A stretch of 5,686 nucleotides of DNA from Conexibacter sp. (GTDB lineage: Bacteria > Actinomycetota > Thermoleophilia > Solirubrobacterales > Solirubrobacteraceae): positions 1 through 5,686 of the forward strand of contig JAOPZD010000331.1 in the NCBI GenBank assembly GCA_025964295.1. The letters are read 5' to 3'. The first letter of the stretch is position 1, and every line of letters starts with the position of its first letter. The position numbers and the translations under genes are program-made. Below, one piece after another: positions 1 to 5,164 of this stretch. The notes beneath the pieces were generated by a model. It saw only the letters and a program-made list of their open reading frames with translations, did no database searches and was not told where the DNA came from.

Positions 1-50
1 GCCGCCGCCACGAGCTGGTCGCGCAGGACGTCGAACGGGTCGGGGCTCAT
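1..50 (-). CDS. Unidentified protein, N-terminal 16 codons only
   Basis: An ATG on the minus strand (complement of bases 48-50) opens a frame with no stop up to the window edge, reading MSPDPFDVLRDQLVAAA (the last codon is incomplete). Its start overlaps the stop of the upstream sigma factor gene in an ATGA arrangement, the usual sign of translational coupling in one operon. Genes placed directly after ECF sigma factors often encode anti-sigma factors or linked membrane proteins. The visible residues show neither a membrane segment nor a zinc-binding motif, so the product cannot be named. Codon choice (nearly all G/C at the third position) and the overlap support a real gene. The rest lies outside the window. 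Confidence 0.6.
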   Translation of the reverse strand, partial: MSPDPFDVLRDQLVAA

Positions 51-589
51 GCGCCCTCCTCGCTGAGGTTGCGGCGCAGGCGCGCCAGGCCGCGCGCCAC
101 GCGTTGACGGATGACCTGCTCGGAGCACCCGACGTCGGCCGCGATCGCCGGGTAGGGCTCCTCGGCCAGGACCCGGCGCAGCACCGCCTCGCGCTGCGCG
201 CCGGGCAGTGCGGCGAGCGCCGCCGCCAGGTCGACCGCGCCGCGCTCCTCGATCCGTGCGAGCTGCTCGTCATCGAGCCACACCGGCGGCATGCCGAGCC
301 GCTGCCGCGCCGCGGCGTCCACGCGCCGGCGCCGGGCCGCGTCGTAGATCAGGTGCCGGGCGATGCCCAGCAGCCAGGCGATCGCGGGCCCGCGGGCCGC
401 GTCGTACTGCGCCCGGTGCTCCAGCGCGCGGGCGAACGTCTCGGCGACGACGTCGAAGGCGAGATCCGCGCGCCCGCGGCCCACGCGCCGCCCCACGTAG
501 CTCGTGACCGCGCCGACGTGGCGCTCGTAGAAGCGCCCGAACGCGGCGGGGTGCTCGGCGGCCAGCAGCGTGGCGTCGTCGGGGTCCAC
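47..589 (-). CDS. ECF-like RNA polymerase sigma-70 family factor
   Basis: This 180-residue protein would direct RNA polymerase core to a specific promoter set. Residues ~10-90 match sigma region 2: FGRFYERHV near the N terminus, then DVVAETFARAL, then WLLGIARHLIYDAARRR as the 2.3/2.4 core and DNA-melting part. Residues ~120-172 match region 4: ALAALPGAQREAVLRRV, then a helix-turn-helix over ~144-172 ending in IRQRVARGLARLR. A linker of ~30 residues separates the two, and there is no region 1 or 3, which is the ECF layout. I chose the GTG at 587-589 because AGGGAAGG lies just upstream on that strand and homology begins soon after. The same frame stays open to a TTG at 691, but that would add 34 Arg/Ala/Cys-rich residues unlike any sigma domain. 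The stop overlaps the next gene by ATGA. Which ECF group it belongs to, and its targets, cannot be told. Confidence 0.9.
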   Translation of the reverse strand: MDPDDATLLAAEHPAAFGRFYERHVGAVTSYVGRRVGRGRADLAFDVVAETFARALEHRAQYDAARGPAIAWLLGIARHLIYDAARRRRVDAAARQRLGMPPVWLDDEQLARIEERGAVDLAAALAALPGAQREAVLRRVLAEEPYPAIAADVGCSEQVIRQRVARGLARLRRNLSEEGA

Positions 590-590
590 G

Positions 591-598
591 CCTTCCCT
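591..598 (-). promoter_or_regulatory. Ribosome binding site that decides the sigma factor start
   Basis: The minus strand reads AGGGAAGG immediately before the GTG at 587-589. If AGGGA pairs with 16S rRNA, the spacing to the start is about 4 nt, slightly short but workable. No comparable purine run precedes the upstream TTG at 691, so this site favours the 180-residue protein. Confidence 0.5.
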
Positions 599-678
599 AC
601 GTCCCGGCGGCGCGGTTGTGACGCACGTCGCCGCCACGCATGCCGCCCTGGCACGGCTTGCGCACCTTGTCCACCGAT

Positions 679-751
679 GTGATCCCGACAATGCCAGTGA
701 TTCCCACAGACTTCGTGTACACTGCCGAACCTCTGAATCCCGACTGTGATT
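679..751 (+). promoter_or_regulatory. Candidate operator cluster upstream of sbp (three related motifs)
   Basis: Three related sequences occur here: GTGATCCCGACAATG at 679-693, GTGATTCCCACAGAC at 697-711 and CTGAATCCCGACTGTGATT at 733-751. The 8-mer ATCCCGAC is repeated exactly at 682-689 and 737-744, and GTGAT occurs three times. The TCCC cores are spaced 19 and 36 bp apart. The third copy contains CCGACT, a half-site resembling IscR-type Rrf2 boxes, followed by an imperfect inverted AGAC after 6 bp. It lies close to the start of transcription expected for sbp, where a repressor would act. The link to the Rrf2 protein encoded past cysA is inference only. Confidence 0.4.
722..750 (+). promoter_or_regulatory. 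Weak candidate promoter for the sulfate operon
   Basis: CTGCCG (722-727) and TGTGAT (745-750) are 17 bp apart and match the -35 and -10 consensus hexamers at 3 of 6 and 4 of 6 positions. Initiation near 757 would leave a short leader containing the AGAGGAG ribosome site. The match is poor and other pairings are possible, so this mainly marks where the promoter should be. The -10 candidate overlaps the third operator-like motif, which would suit repression. Confidence 0.25.
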
Positions 752-762
752 AGACCCTTTTC

Positions 763-769
763 AGAGGAG
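763..769 (+). promoter_or_regulatory. Ribosome binding site of sbp
   Basis: AGAGGAG sits 8 nt before the GTG at 778. It is the clearest Shine-Dalgarno sequence in the window and fixes the GTG start, which also gives a complete lipoprotein signal peptide. Confidence 0.85.
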
Positions 770-777
770 CCCCTTCA

Positions 778-1806
778 GTGAAGCCCAAGATCCTGCTCTC
801 GACGCTGGTCGTCGCGGCCCTCGCGGCCGCCGGCTGCGGCGGCGCCTCCGACTCCAGCAGCGGCGGCTCCGACGCCGGCGCGTCCTCGGGCGGCGGCGGC
901 AAGACCTCGCTCTCGCTGGTCGCCTACTCGACCCCCGAGGTCGTCTACGACGAGATCATCCCCGACTTCCAGAAGACGCCCGCGGGCAAGGGCACGTCCT
1001 TCAAGACCTCCTACGGCGCGTCGGGCGAGCAGAGCCGCGCGGTCGCCGCCGGCCAGAAGGCCGACATCGTCGCCTTCTCGCTCGCGCCGGACGTCGACAA
1101 GCTCGTCGATCCCAAGCTCGTGCCCGCCGACTGGGTCGCCCAGACCGAGGCCGACGGCGGCAAGGGCGGCTTCGTCACCACCTCGCTCGTCTCGTTCGTC
1201 GTGCGCAAGGGCAACCCCAAGGGCATCCACGGCTGGGACGACCTGCTCAAGCCCGGCGTCAAGGTCGTCACGCCCAACCCCTTCACCTCGGGCGCGGCCA
1301 AGTGGAACATCATGGGCGCCTACCAGCACGGCGGGATCGGCTACGTCAAGAAGCTGCTCACCGACCACGTGCCGGTGCAGCCGAAGTCCGGCCGCGAGGC
1401 GCTGCAGACGTTCACCGGCGGCGAGGGCGACGTCCTCATCTCCTATGAGTACGAGTACACGACGGCCGTCAAGAAGGGCGAGAAGGACATCCAGCTCGTC
1501 CAGCCCGACGACACGTTCCTGATCCAGAACCCGATCGCGGCGACCAGCGCGACGTCGGCCGCCGGCAAGGCGTTCGTGAAGTTCGCGCTGAGCGACAGCG
1601 CGCAGCAGCACTTCGCCGACTGGGGCTACCGGCCGGTCAACCAGGCCGTGTTCGAGAAGAACAAGGCCAAGTTCCCCGATCCGGGCACGGTCAAGACGAT
1701 CGACGACTACGGCGGATGGTCCAAGGTCAACGACCAGCTGTTCGATCCGGCCAAGGGCTCGGTCGCCAAGATCGAGGACGACGCGGGCGTCTCGACCGCG
1801 AAGTAG
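778..1806 (+). CDS. sbp: Sulfate/thiosulfate ABC transporter substrate-binding lipoprotein
   Basis: This 342-residue protein is the extracellular sulfate receptor of the importer. The start is a GTG. The N terminus has Lys residues, a hydrophobic stretch (5-18) and a lipobox ending AAGC, giving Cys20 as the lipid-modified residue. A Ser/Gly-rich tether covers ~21-41, then the mature domain starts at TSLSLVAYSTPEV. Family signatures are visible: SYGASGEQSRAV (78-89), equivalent to the SHGGSGKQ region of Sbp, which contributes to the anion site; ADIVAFSLAPDVD (95-107); NPFTSGAAKWN (167-177), equivalent to NPKTSGAARWN; and FADWGYRPV near the C terminus. No charged-ligand rearrangement is obvious. 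It is the first gene of the operon, and its TAG stop is followed at once by the ATG of cysT in the same frame. Sequence alone does not separate sulfate from thiosulfate preference, and other oxyanions are less likely given the CysT/CysW partners. Confidence 0.93.
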   Translation: MKPKILLSTLVVAALAAAGCGGASDSSSGGSDAGASSGGGGKTSLSLVAYSTPEVVYDEIIPDFQKTPAGKGTSFKTSYGASGEQSRAVAAGQKADIVAFSLAPDVDKLVDPKLVPADWVAQTEADGGKGGFVTTSLVSFVVRKGNPKGIHGWDDLLKPGVKVVTPNPFTSGAAKWNIMGAYQHGGIGYVKKLLTDHVPVQPKSGREALQTFTGGEGDVLISYEYEYTTAVKKGEKDIQLVQPDDTFLIQNPIAATSATSAAGKAFVKFALSDSAQQHFADWGYRPVNQAVFEKNKAKFPDPGTVKTIDDYGGWSKVNDQLFDPAKGSVAKIEDDAGVSTAK

Positions 1807-2661
1807 ATGGGCGTCACGGCCGTCACCACGCCGCAGGGCACGCCGCGCGGGCGGACCACCGCCGCGCGGCGGGTCGGCGGCCGCGGCCTGACCGGCCTCG
1901 GCGTCGGGATCGTCACGCTGTGGCTCAGCCTGATCGTCCTGCTGCCGCTCGCGGCGCTGACGGCCAAGTCGCTGGACGGCGGCCTCGGCGCGTTCTGGGA
2001 CGCGGTCTCCAGCCGTCAGGCCGTCGCCGCGCTGCGCTTCACGCTCGTCGTCTCGGTGATCGTCGCGGCGATCAACGCGGTGGCCGGCGTCGCGATCGCG
2101 TGGACGCTCGTGCGCGACGACTTCCCCGGCCGCCGGATCGTCAACGCGGTCATCGACCTGCCGTTCGCGATGCCGACGATCGTCGCGGGCATCACGCTGC
2201 TGGCCCTGTGGGGGCCGCGGTCGCCGCTGGGGATCAACCTCGCGTTCACGCAGGTCGCGGTGGCGCTGGCGCTGCTGTTCGTCACGCTGCCGTTCGGCGT
2301 GCGCGCGGTGCAGCCGGTCCTGATCGAGCTCGACACCGAGATGGAGCAGGCGGCGGCGTCGCTGGGCGCGGGGCCGCTGACGACGTTCCGCCGGATCGTC
2401 CTGCCCAACCTGGTCCCGGCGATCCTGTCGGGCGCGGCGCTGGCCTTCGCCCGCGCGGTCGGCGAGTTCGGCTCGATCGTCCTGCTGTCGGGCAACAAGC
2501 CGTTCGACACGCAGGTGTCGTCGGTGTTCATCTTCAAGCAGATCGAGAGCGACAACGCGACGGGCGCGGCCGCGGTCTCGGTCGTCCTGCTGGGCATCTC
2601 GCTGGCGATGCTGATCGCGCTGCGCTTCGTCGAGTACTGGGGCAGCCGCCATGACCGCTAG
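1807..2661 (+). CDS. cysT: Sulfate ABC transporter permease CysT (CysU)
   Basis: This 284-residue membrane protein forms one half of the sulfate channel. After a basic, probably cytoplasmic N terminus (1-28) there are about six hydrophobic segments, near 30-53, 77-101, 115-136, 146-165, 203-228 and 254-276. The EAA loop that docks on the ATPase is at ~180-200 (EQAAASLGAG, then TFRRIVLP), followed by the family-typical AFARAVGEFGSIVLLSGN. The segment FDTQVSSVFIFKQIE matches the CysT-type region before the last helix. The start ATG directly abuts the TAG of sbp, and no clear Shine-Dalgarno is seen in the last 20 bases of sbp, so translation probably depends on ribosomes finishing sbp. The 3' end overlaps cysW by 11 bp. 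CysT rather than CysW is assigned from gene order and the C-terminal motif. Confidence 0.93.
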   Translation: MGVTAVTTPQGTPRGRTTAARRVGGRGLTGLGVGIVTLWLSLIVLLPLAALTAKSLDGGLGAFWDAVSSRQAVAALRFTLVVSVIVAAINAVAGVAIAWTLVRDDFPGRRIVNAVIDLPFAMPTIVAGITLLALWGPRSPLGINLAFTQVAVALALLFVTLPFGVRAVQPVLIELDTEMEQAAASLGAGPLTTFRRIVLPNLVPAILSGAALAFARAVGEFGSIVLLSGNKPFDTQVSSVFIFKQIESDNATGAAAVSVVLLGISLAMLIALRFVEYWGSRHDR

Positions 2662-3457
2662 CCCGCTCGGCCGCCTCTCGGTGCGCTTCGTCGCGCTCGG
2701 CTACCTGGCGCTGCTGCTGCTCGTCCCGATCGGCGTCGTGCTGTACCGGACGTTCGAGCCGGGCGTGGGCGAGGTGTGGTCGTCGATCACGACGCCCGCC
2801 GCCGTCAGCGCGTTCTGGCTGACGATCGAGATCGCCGCGATCGCGGTCCCGCTCAACACCGCGTTCGGGATCGTCGCCGCGCTGCTGCTCGTGCGCTCGC
2901 GGGTGCGCGGCAAGCGCGTGCTCGAGGCGCTGATCGACCTCCCGTTCGCGATCTCGCCGGTCGTGATCGGGTTGTCGCTGTTCCTGCTCTACGGCCGCAC
3001 GGGCTGGCTCGGGCCGACGCTGACCGACGCGGGGATCCAGGTGATCTTCTCGGTGCCGGGCATGGTCCTGGCGACGACGTTCGTCTGCCTGCCGTTCGTC
3101 GTGCGCGAGGTCGTGCCGGTGCTGCGCGAGATCGGCGACGAGCAGGAGCAGGCCGCGGCGACGCTGGGCGCGTCGGGCTGGCAGACCTTCCGCCGCATCA
3201 CGCTGCCGGCGATCCGCTGGGGCGTCGCCTACGGCGTCGTGCTCTCGACGGCGCGCGCGATCGGCGAGTTCGGCGCCGTGAGCGTCGTGTCCGGCAAGAT
3301 CTCCGGCGAGACGATCACGCTGCCGCTGCTCGTCGAGAACCGCTTCTCCAACTTCGACCTGGCCGGCGCCTACGCGGCGTCGGCGCTCCTGGCCGTCATC
3401 GCCCTGGCGACGCTGCTCGCGATGACGCTGGTGCAACGCAAGGGTGATGCCCGATGA
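2651..3457 (+). CDS. cysW: Sulfate ABC transporter permease CysW
   Basis: This 268-residue protein is the second channel subunit, paired with CysT. Hydrophobic segments lie near 11-32, 55-81, 92-114, 131-152, 190-213 and 238-262. The EAA loop is at ~166-186 ([10 protein letters not shown], then TFRRITLP), followed by [17 protein letters not shown]. The segment [15 protein letters not shown] with [15 protein letters not shown] is characteristic of CysW and separates it from CysT. The start ATG lies inside the end of cysT in another frame, with GGGG at 2639-2642 about 8 nt upstream as a modest ribosome site. The TGA stop overlaps the ATG of cysA (ATGA), so cysW and cysA are likely translationally coupled. 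Length is normal or slightly short for the family. Confidence 0.93.
   Translation: MTASPLGRLSVRFVALGYLALLLLVPIGVVLYRTFEPGVGEVWSSITTPAAVSAFWLTIEIAAIAVPLNTAFGIVAALLLVRSRVRGKRVLEALIDLPFAISPVVIGLSLFLLYGRTGWLGPTLTDAGIQVIFSVPGMVLATTFVCLPFVVREVVPVLREIGDEQEQAAATLGASGWQTFRRITLPAIRWGVAYGVVLSTARAIGEFGAVSVVSGKISGETITLPLLVENRFSNFDLAGAYAASALLAVIALATLLAMTLVQRKGDAR
3440..3446 (+). promoter_or_regulatory. Ribosome binding site of cysA
   Basis: AAGGGTG, inside the 3' end of cysW, lies 7 nt before the ATG at 3454. It supports that start and gives cysA its own initiation signal in addition to coupling through the ATGA overlap. Confidence 0.6.
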
Positions 3458-4413
3458 TCTCCGTCTCGTCCGTGTCCAAGCACTACGGCGACTTCGCCGC
3501 GCTGCACGACGTGTCGATCGCCATCGAGCCGGGGTCGCTGACCGCGCTGCTCGGCCCGTCGGGCTCGGGCAAGTCGACGCTGCTGCGCGTCATCGCCGGC
3601 CTCGAGGTGCCCGACGCGGGCACCGTGGTGATCGAGGACCGCGACGTCACCGACGTCCCGCCGCAGCGGCGCGACATCGGCTTCGTGTTCCAGCACTACG
3701 CGGCGTTCAAGCACATGACGGTGCGCGACAACGTCGCGTTCGGGCTGAAGGTGCGCAAGCGCCCGAAGGCCGAGATCGCGGCGAAGGTCGACGAGCTGCT
3801 CGGGATCGTCGGGCTGGCCGGCTACCAGGAGCGCTACCCGTCGCAGCTCAGCGGCGGCCAGCGCCAGCGGATGGCGCTGGCGCGCGCGCTGGCGGTCGAG
3901 CCGAAGGTGCTGCTGCTCGACGAGCCGTTCGGCGCCCTGGACGCCAACGTCCGCGCCGAGCTGCGCGCGTGGCTGCGGCGGCTGCACGAGGAGGTCCACG
4001 TCACCACGGTCCTGGTCACCCACGACCAGGAGGAGGCGATGGAGCTGGCCGACCGGATCGTCGTGCTCAACGCCGGCCGCGTCGAGCAGGTCGGCGCGCC
4101 GCGCGAGCTCTACGACGCGCCCGCCAACGAGTTCGTCATGGGCTTCCTCGGGCCGGTCGCCCGGCTCGGCGACGGCCTCGTGCGCCCGCACGACCTCGTC
4201 CTGCGCACCGACCCCGACGGCACGTCGGTCGAGGCGCAGGTGACGCGGATCGTCCACCTCGGCTTCGAGGTCCGCGTGGAGCTCGAGCTGGCCGGCGACG
4301 GCGCGGTCGCCGCGCAGCTGACGCGCCAGGAGGTCGAGCAGCTCGAGCTGGCGGAGGGCGACATCGTCTTCGTGCGGCCCGACAGCGTCAAGCCGATCGT
4401 CAGCGCCGCGTAG
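3454..4413 (+). CDS. cysA: Sulfate/thiosulfate import ATP-binding protein CysA
   Basis: This 319-residue ABC ATPase hydrolyses ATP on the cytoplasmic face to drive uptake through CysT/CysW. All nucleotide-binding motifs are intact: Walker A GPSGSGKS (34-41), Q-loop Gln80 in [10 protein letters not shown], signature LSGGQ (132-136), Walker B VLLLDEP (152-158) with catalytic Glu157, D-loop ALD (161-163) and H-loop His190. [18 protein letters not shown] after the Q-loop is typical of CysA. From ~230 onward a C-terminal accessory domain ([18 protein letters not shown] onward) fits the TOBE-like domain of CysA. The protein is somewhat shorter than the ~350-365 residues of proteobacterial CysA, which suggests a reduced C-terminal domain. 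It is the last gene of the operon. Its TAG at 4411-4413 touches the stop of the convergent rrf2 gene. Confidence 0.95.
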   Translation: MISVSSVSKHYGDFAALHDVSIAIEPGSLTALLGPSGSGKSTLLRVIAGLEVPDAGTVVIEDRDVTDVPPQRRDIGFVFQHYAAFKHMTVRDNVAFGLKVRKRPKAEIAAKVDELLGIVGLAGYQERYPSQLSGGQRQRMALARALAVEPKVLLLDEPFGALDANVRAELRAWLRRLHEEVHVTTVLVTHDQEEAMELADRIVVLNAGRVEQVGAPRELYDAPANEFVMGFLGPVARLGDGLVRPHDLVLRTDPDGTSVEAQVTRIVHLGFEVRVELELAGDGAVAAQLTRQEVEQLELAEGDIVFVRPDSVKPIVSAA

Positions 4414-4423
4414 CTAGCGGCGC
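4403..4423. terminator. Candidate bidirectional hairpin terminator over two abutting stop codons
   Basis: GCGCCGC (4403-4409) and GCGGCGC (4417-4423) form a perfect 7-bp all-G/C stem around a 7-nt loop, GTAGCTA. The loop contains the TAG stop of cysA and, on the other strand, the TAG stop of rrf2. Being an inverted repeat, it can fold in transcripts from either side. There is no T-run after it in either direction, so it would be a tail-less hairpin of the kind proposed for high-GC actinobacteria. Chance pairing is possible in DNA this GC-rich, but the position exactly between convergent genes supports a role. Confidence 0.55.
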
Positions 4424-4875
4424 GTCACCCAGGCCTCGGGGTCCTTGGCCAGCGCCTCGACCTCGGCGGGCAGCTTGCCGGACGCGAGGTCGGCGAGCGT
4501 GACGTGCTCGACGACGCTGCGCAGGCTGGCGCGGACGCCGATCCAGACGCGCTGCAGCGGCTCGGCGCTGCCGGCGTAGTCGACGTCCTCGGGGCGCCCG
4601 CCGCGCACCGAGGCCAGCGGGCCCTCGACGGCGCGGATGATGTCGGCGACCGTGATCTCCTCCGGCGGCCGGGCCAGCCAGTAGCCGCCCTCGGCGCCGC
4701 GGCGGCTCGTCACCAGCCCGGCGTGGCGCATGTCGGCGAGGATGTTCTCGAGGAACTTCAGGGGGATGCCCTGGGCCTGCGCCACGAAGTCGCCCTTCGT
4801 CGGACGCTCGGTTCCGGCGGCGGCCAGCTCGATCGCTGCCCGCACCGCGTAGTCGGCCTTGGCGGAGATGCGCAC
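4414..4875 (-). CDS. Rrf2 family transcriptional regulator, cysteine-free (CymR-like candidate)
   Basis: This 153-residue DNA-binding protein starts MRISAKADYAVRA, the standard opening of the Rrf2 family, which supports the GTG start at 4873-4875 although only a weak GGAA precedes it by ~10 nt. The winged helix-turn-helix covers ~8-68: KGDFVAQAQGIPLKFLENIL carries the turn and recognition helix, and SRRGAEGGYWLA is the wing. EITVADIIRAVEGPLA (73-88) matches the conserved dimerisation segment. The protein contains no cysteine at all, so the three-Cys Fe-S site of IscR and NsrR is absent. CymR, the sulfur regulator of Bacillus, works without a cluster through CysK. The position converging on the sulfate importer makes a sulfur-responsive role likely, but this is inference. 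Its stop abuts the cysA stop. Confidence 0.9.
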   Translation of the reverse strand: MRISAKADYAVRAAIELAAAGTERPTKGDFVAQAQGIPLKFLENILADMRHAGLVTSRRGAEGGYWLARPPEEITVADIIRAVEGPLASVRGGRPEDVDYAGSAEPLQRVWIGVRASLRSVVEHVTLADLASGKLPAEVEALAKDPEAWVTRR

Positions 4876-4890
4876 CGGGCCATCGTTCCA

Positions 4891-4914
4891 GACGCGCCGG
4901 AAGCTCGCGGCGTC
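4891..4914 (-). other. Imperfect hairpin between the acidic-protein gene and rrf2
   Basis: CGCCG (4895-4899) pairs with CGGCG (4908-4912) around an 8-nt loop, and GA/TC at the outer ends pair after a 2-nt bulge. It occupies most of the 44-bp gap (4876-4919) ahead of rrf2. It could be a terminator of the upstream transcript, a leader structure, or just chance in GC-rich DNA. No T-run follows it. Confidence 0.2.
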
Positions 4915-4919
4915 AGGTC

Positions 4920-5135
4920 TCAGCCGGCGGCGTCCGGGTTGCCGGTCGAGCTCTCCCGATCGCCTTCCTTGTCGGTCGACGGGCTCGGCGCGTCGGTGTC
5001 GTCCTCGCGCTCGCGGTCGTCGGCGCCGTCGCCCTCCGTGCCGCCCGGCGTGCTCTCCGGATAGCCGCCGGACCCGGTCTCCTGCTCGCGCGGGTCCTCG
5101 GTGTGGTCGGCCTGCTGGGGATCGGTCTCGGACAT
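4920..5135 (-). CDS. Small, highly acidic, probably disordered protein of unknown function
   Basis: This 71-residue protein is not assigned to a named family. It has 22 Asp/Glu against 5 Lys/Arg and contains no Leu, Ile, Val, Phe, Trp or Cys. The only aromatic besides one His is Tyr25, within the Gly/Pro-rich segment TGSGGYPESTPGG (20-32). Such composition cannot form a hydrophobic core, so it should be intrinsically disordered and soluble, with no signal peptide or membrane segment. The gene looks real: ATG start, AGGA 7 nt upstream, nearly all codons ending in G or C, and a snug fit 29 bp after the SDR stop. The sequence has the feel of short conserved actinobacterial proteins of unknown role, though I could not verify this. 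It may share a transcript with the SDR gene and rrf2. Function is not inferred. Confidence 0.75.
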   Translation of the reverse strand: MSETDPQQADHTEDPREQETGSGGYPESTPGGTEGDGADDREREDDTDAPSPSTDKEGDRESSTGNPDAAG

Positions 5136-5142
5136 GGTGAAG

Positions 5143-5146
5143 TCCT
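5143..5146 (-). promoter_or_regulatory. Ribosome binding site of the acidic-protein gene
   Basis: The minus strand reads TAGGACT with AGGA ending 7 nt before the ATG (complement of 5133-5135). The site lies in the 29-bp gap after the SDR gene and supports separate translation of the small protein. Confidence 0.5.
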
Positions 5147-5164
5147 ACCCAGGCGCCCGCCGGC

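Larger units (their letters stand above)
590..777. other. Divergent intergenic region between sigma factor and sulfate operon
   Basis: This 188-bp gap separates the minus-strand sigma gene from the plus-strand sbp. The left ~80 bp is GC-rich like coding DNA. The right ~100 bp (from about 675) is visibly richer in A/T and holds the repeated TCCC motifs, a perfect GTGTACAC palindrome at 715-722 and the sbp ribosome binding site. I see no additional gene in it. Promoters for both directions should lie here, but no sigma factor promoter could be assigned. Confidence 0.7.

Noticed and set aside
104..682. A 192-codon plus-strand frame opposite the sigma factor
   Set aside because: It is antisense to a gene with intact sigma regions 2 and 4. 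Its translation is Arg/Gly/Pro-rich without motifs.
590..691. N-terminal extension of the sigma factor to a TTG at 691
   Set aside because: The extra 34 residues are Arg/Ala/Cys-rich with no sigma homology. They would place the start among the sbp operator-like repeats, and the GTG at 589 has a ribosome site.
686..750. An ECF-type promoter on the minus strand for sigma autoregulation (GGAAT near 699-704)
   Set aside because: A GGAAT-like -35 exists, but I found no convincing -10 at proper spacing. The sequence is better explained as part of the TCCC repeats read from the other strand.
775..2652. A 625-codon open frame on the minus strand antisense to sbp and cysT
   Set aside because: Its translation is almost wholly Arg, Asp, Gln, Ala and Gly with no domain pattern. 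It mirrors the G/C-rich third positions of two well-recognised genes, so it is a shadow frame of high-GC DNA.
2534..4257. Two long minus-strand frames (2534-3436 and 3370-4257) antisense to cysW and cysA
   Set aside because: They have the same Arg/Asp/His-rich composition without motifs, opposite clear permease and ATPase genes. They have no plausible ribosome sites and do not look like proteins.
3444..4502. A 352-codon plus-strand frame overlapping cysA in another phase
   Set aside because: It is Arg/Ala/Gly-rich low-complexity translation that runs past the cysA stop into rrf2. cysA in the other phase carries every ABC ATPase motif.
4504..5140. Plus-strand frames (4504-5064 and 4859-5140) across rrf2 and the acidic-protein gene
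   Set aside because: They lie antisense to rrf2, whose Rrf2 motifs are unambiguous, and to the acidic gene. One spans the intergenic gap with low-complexity Arg/Ser/Pro sequence.
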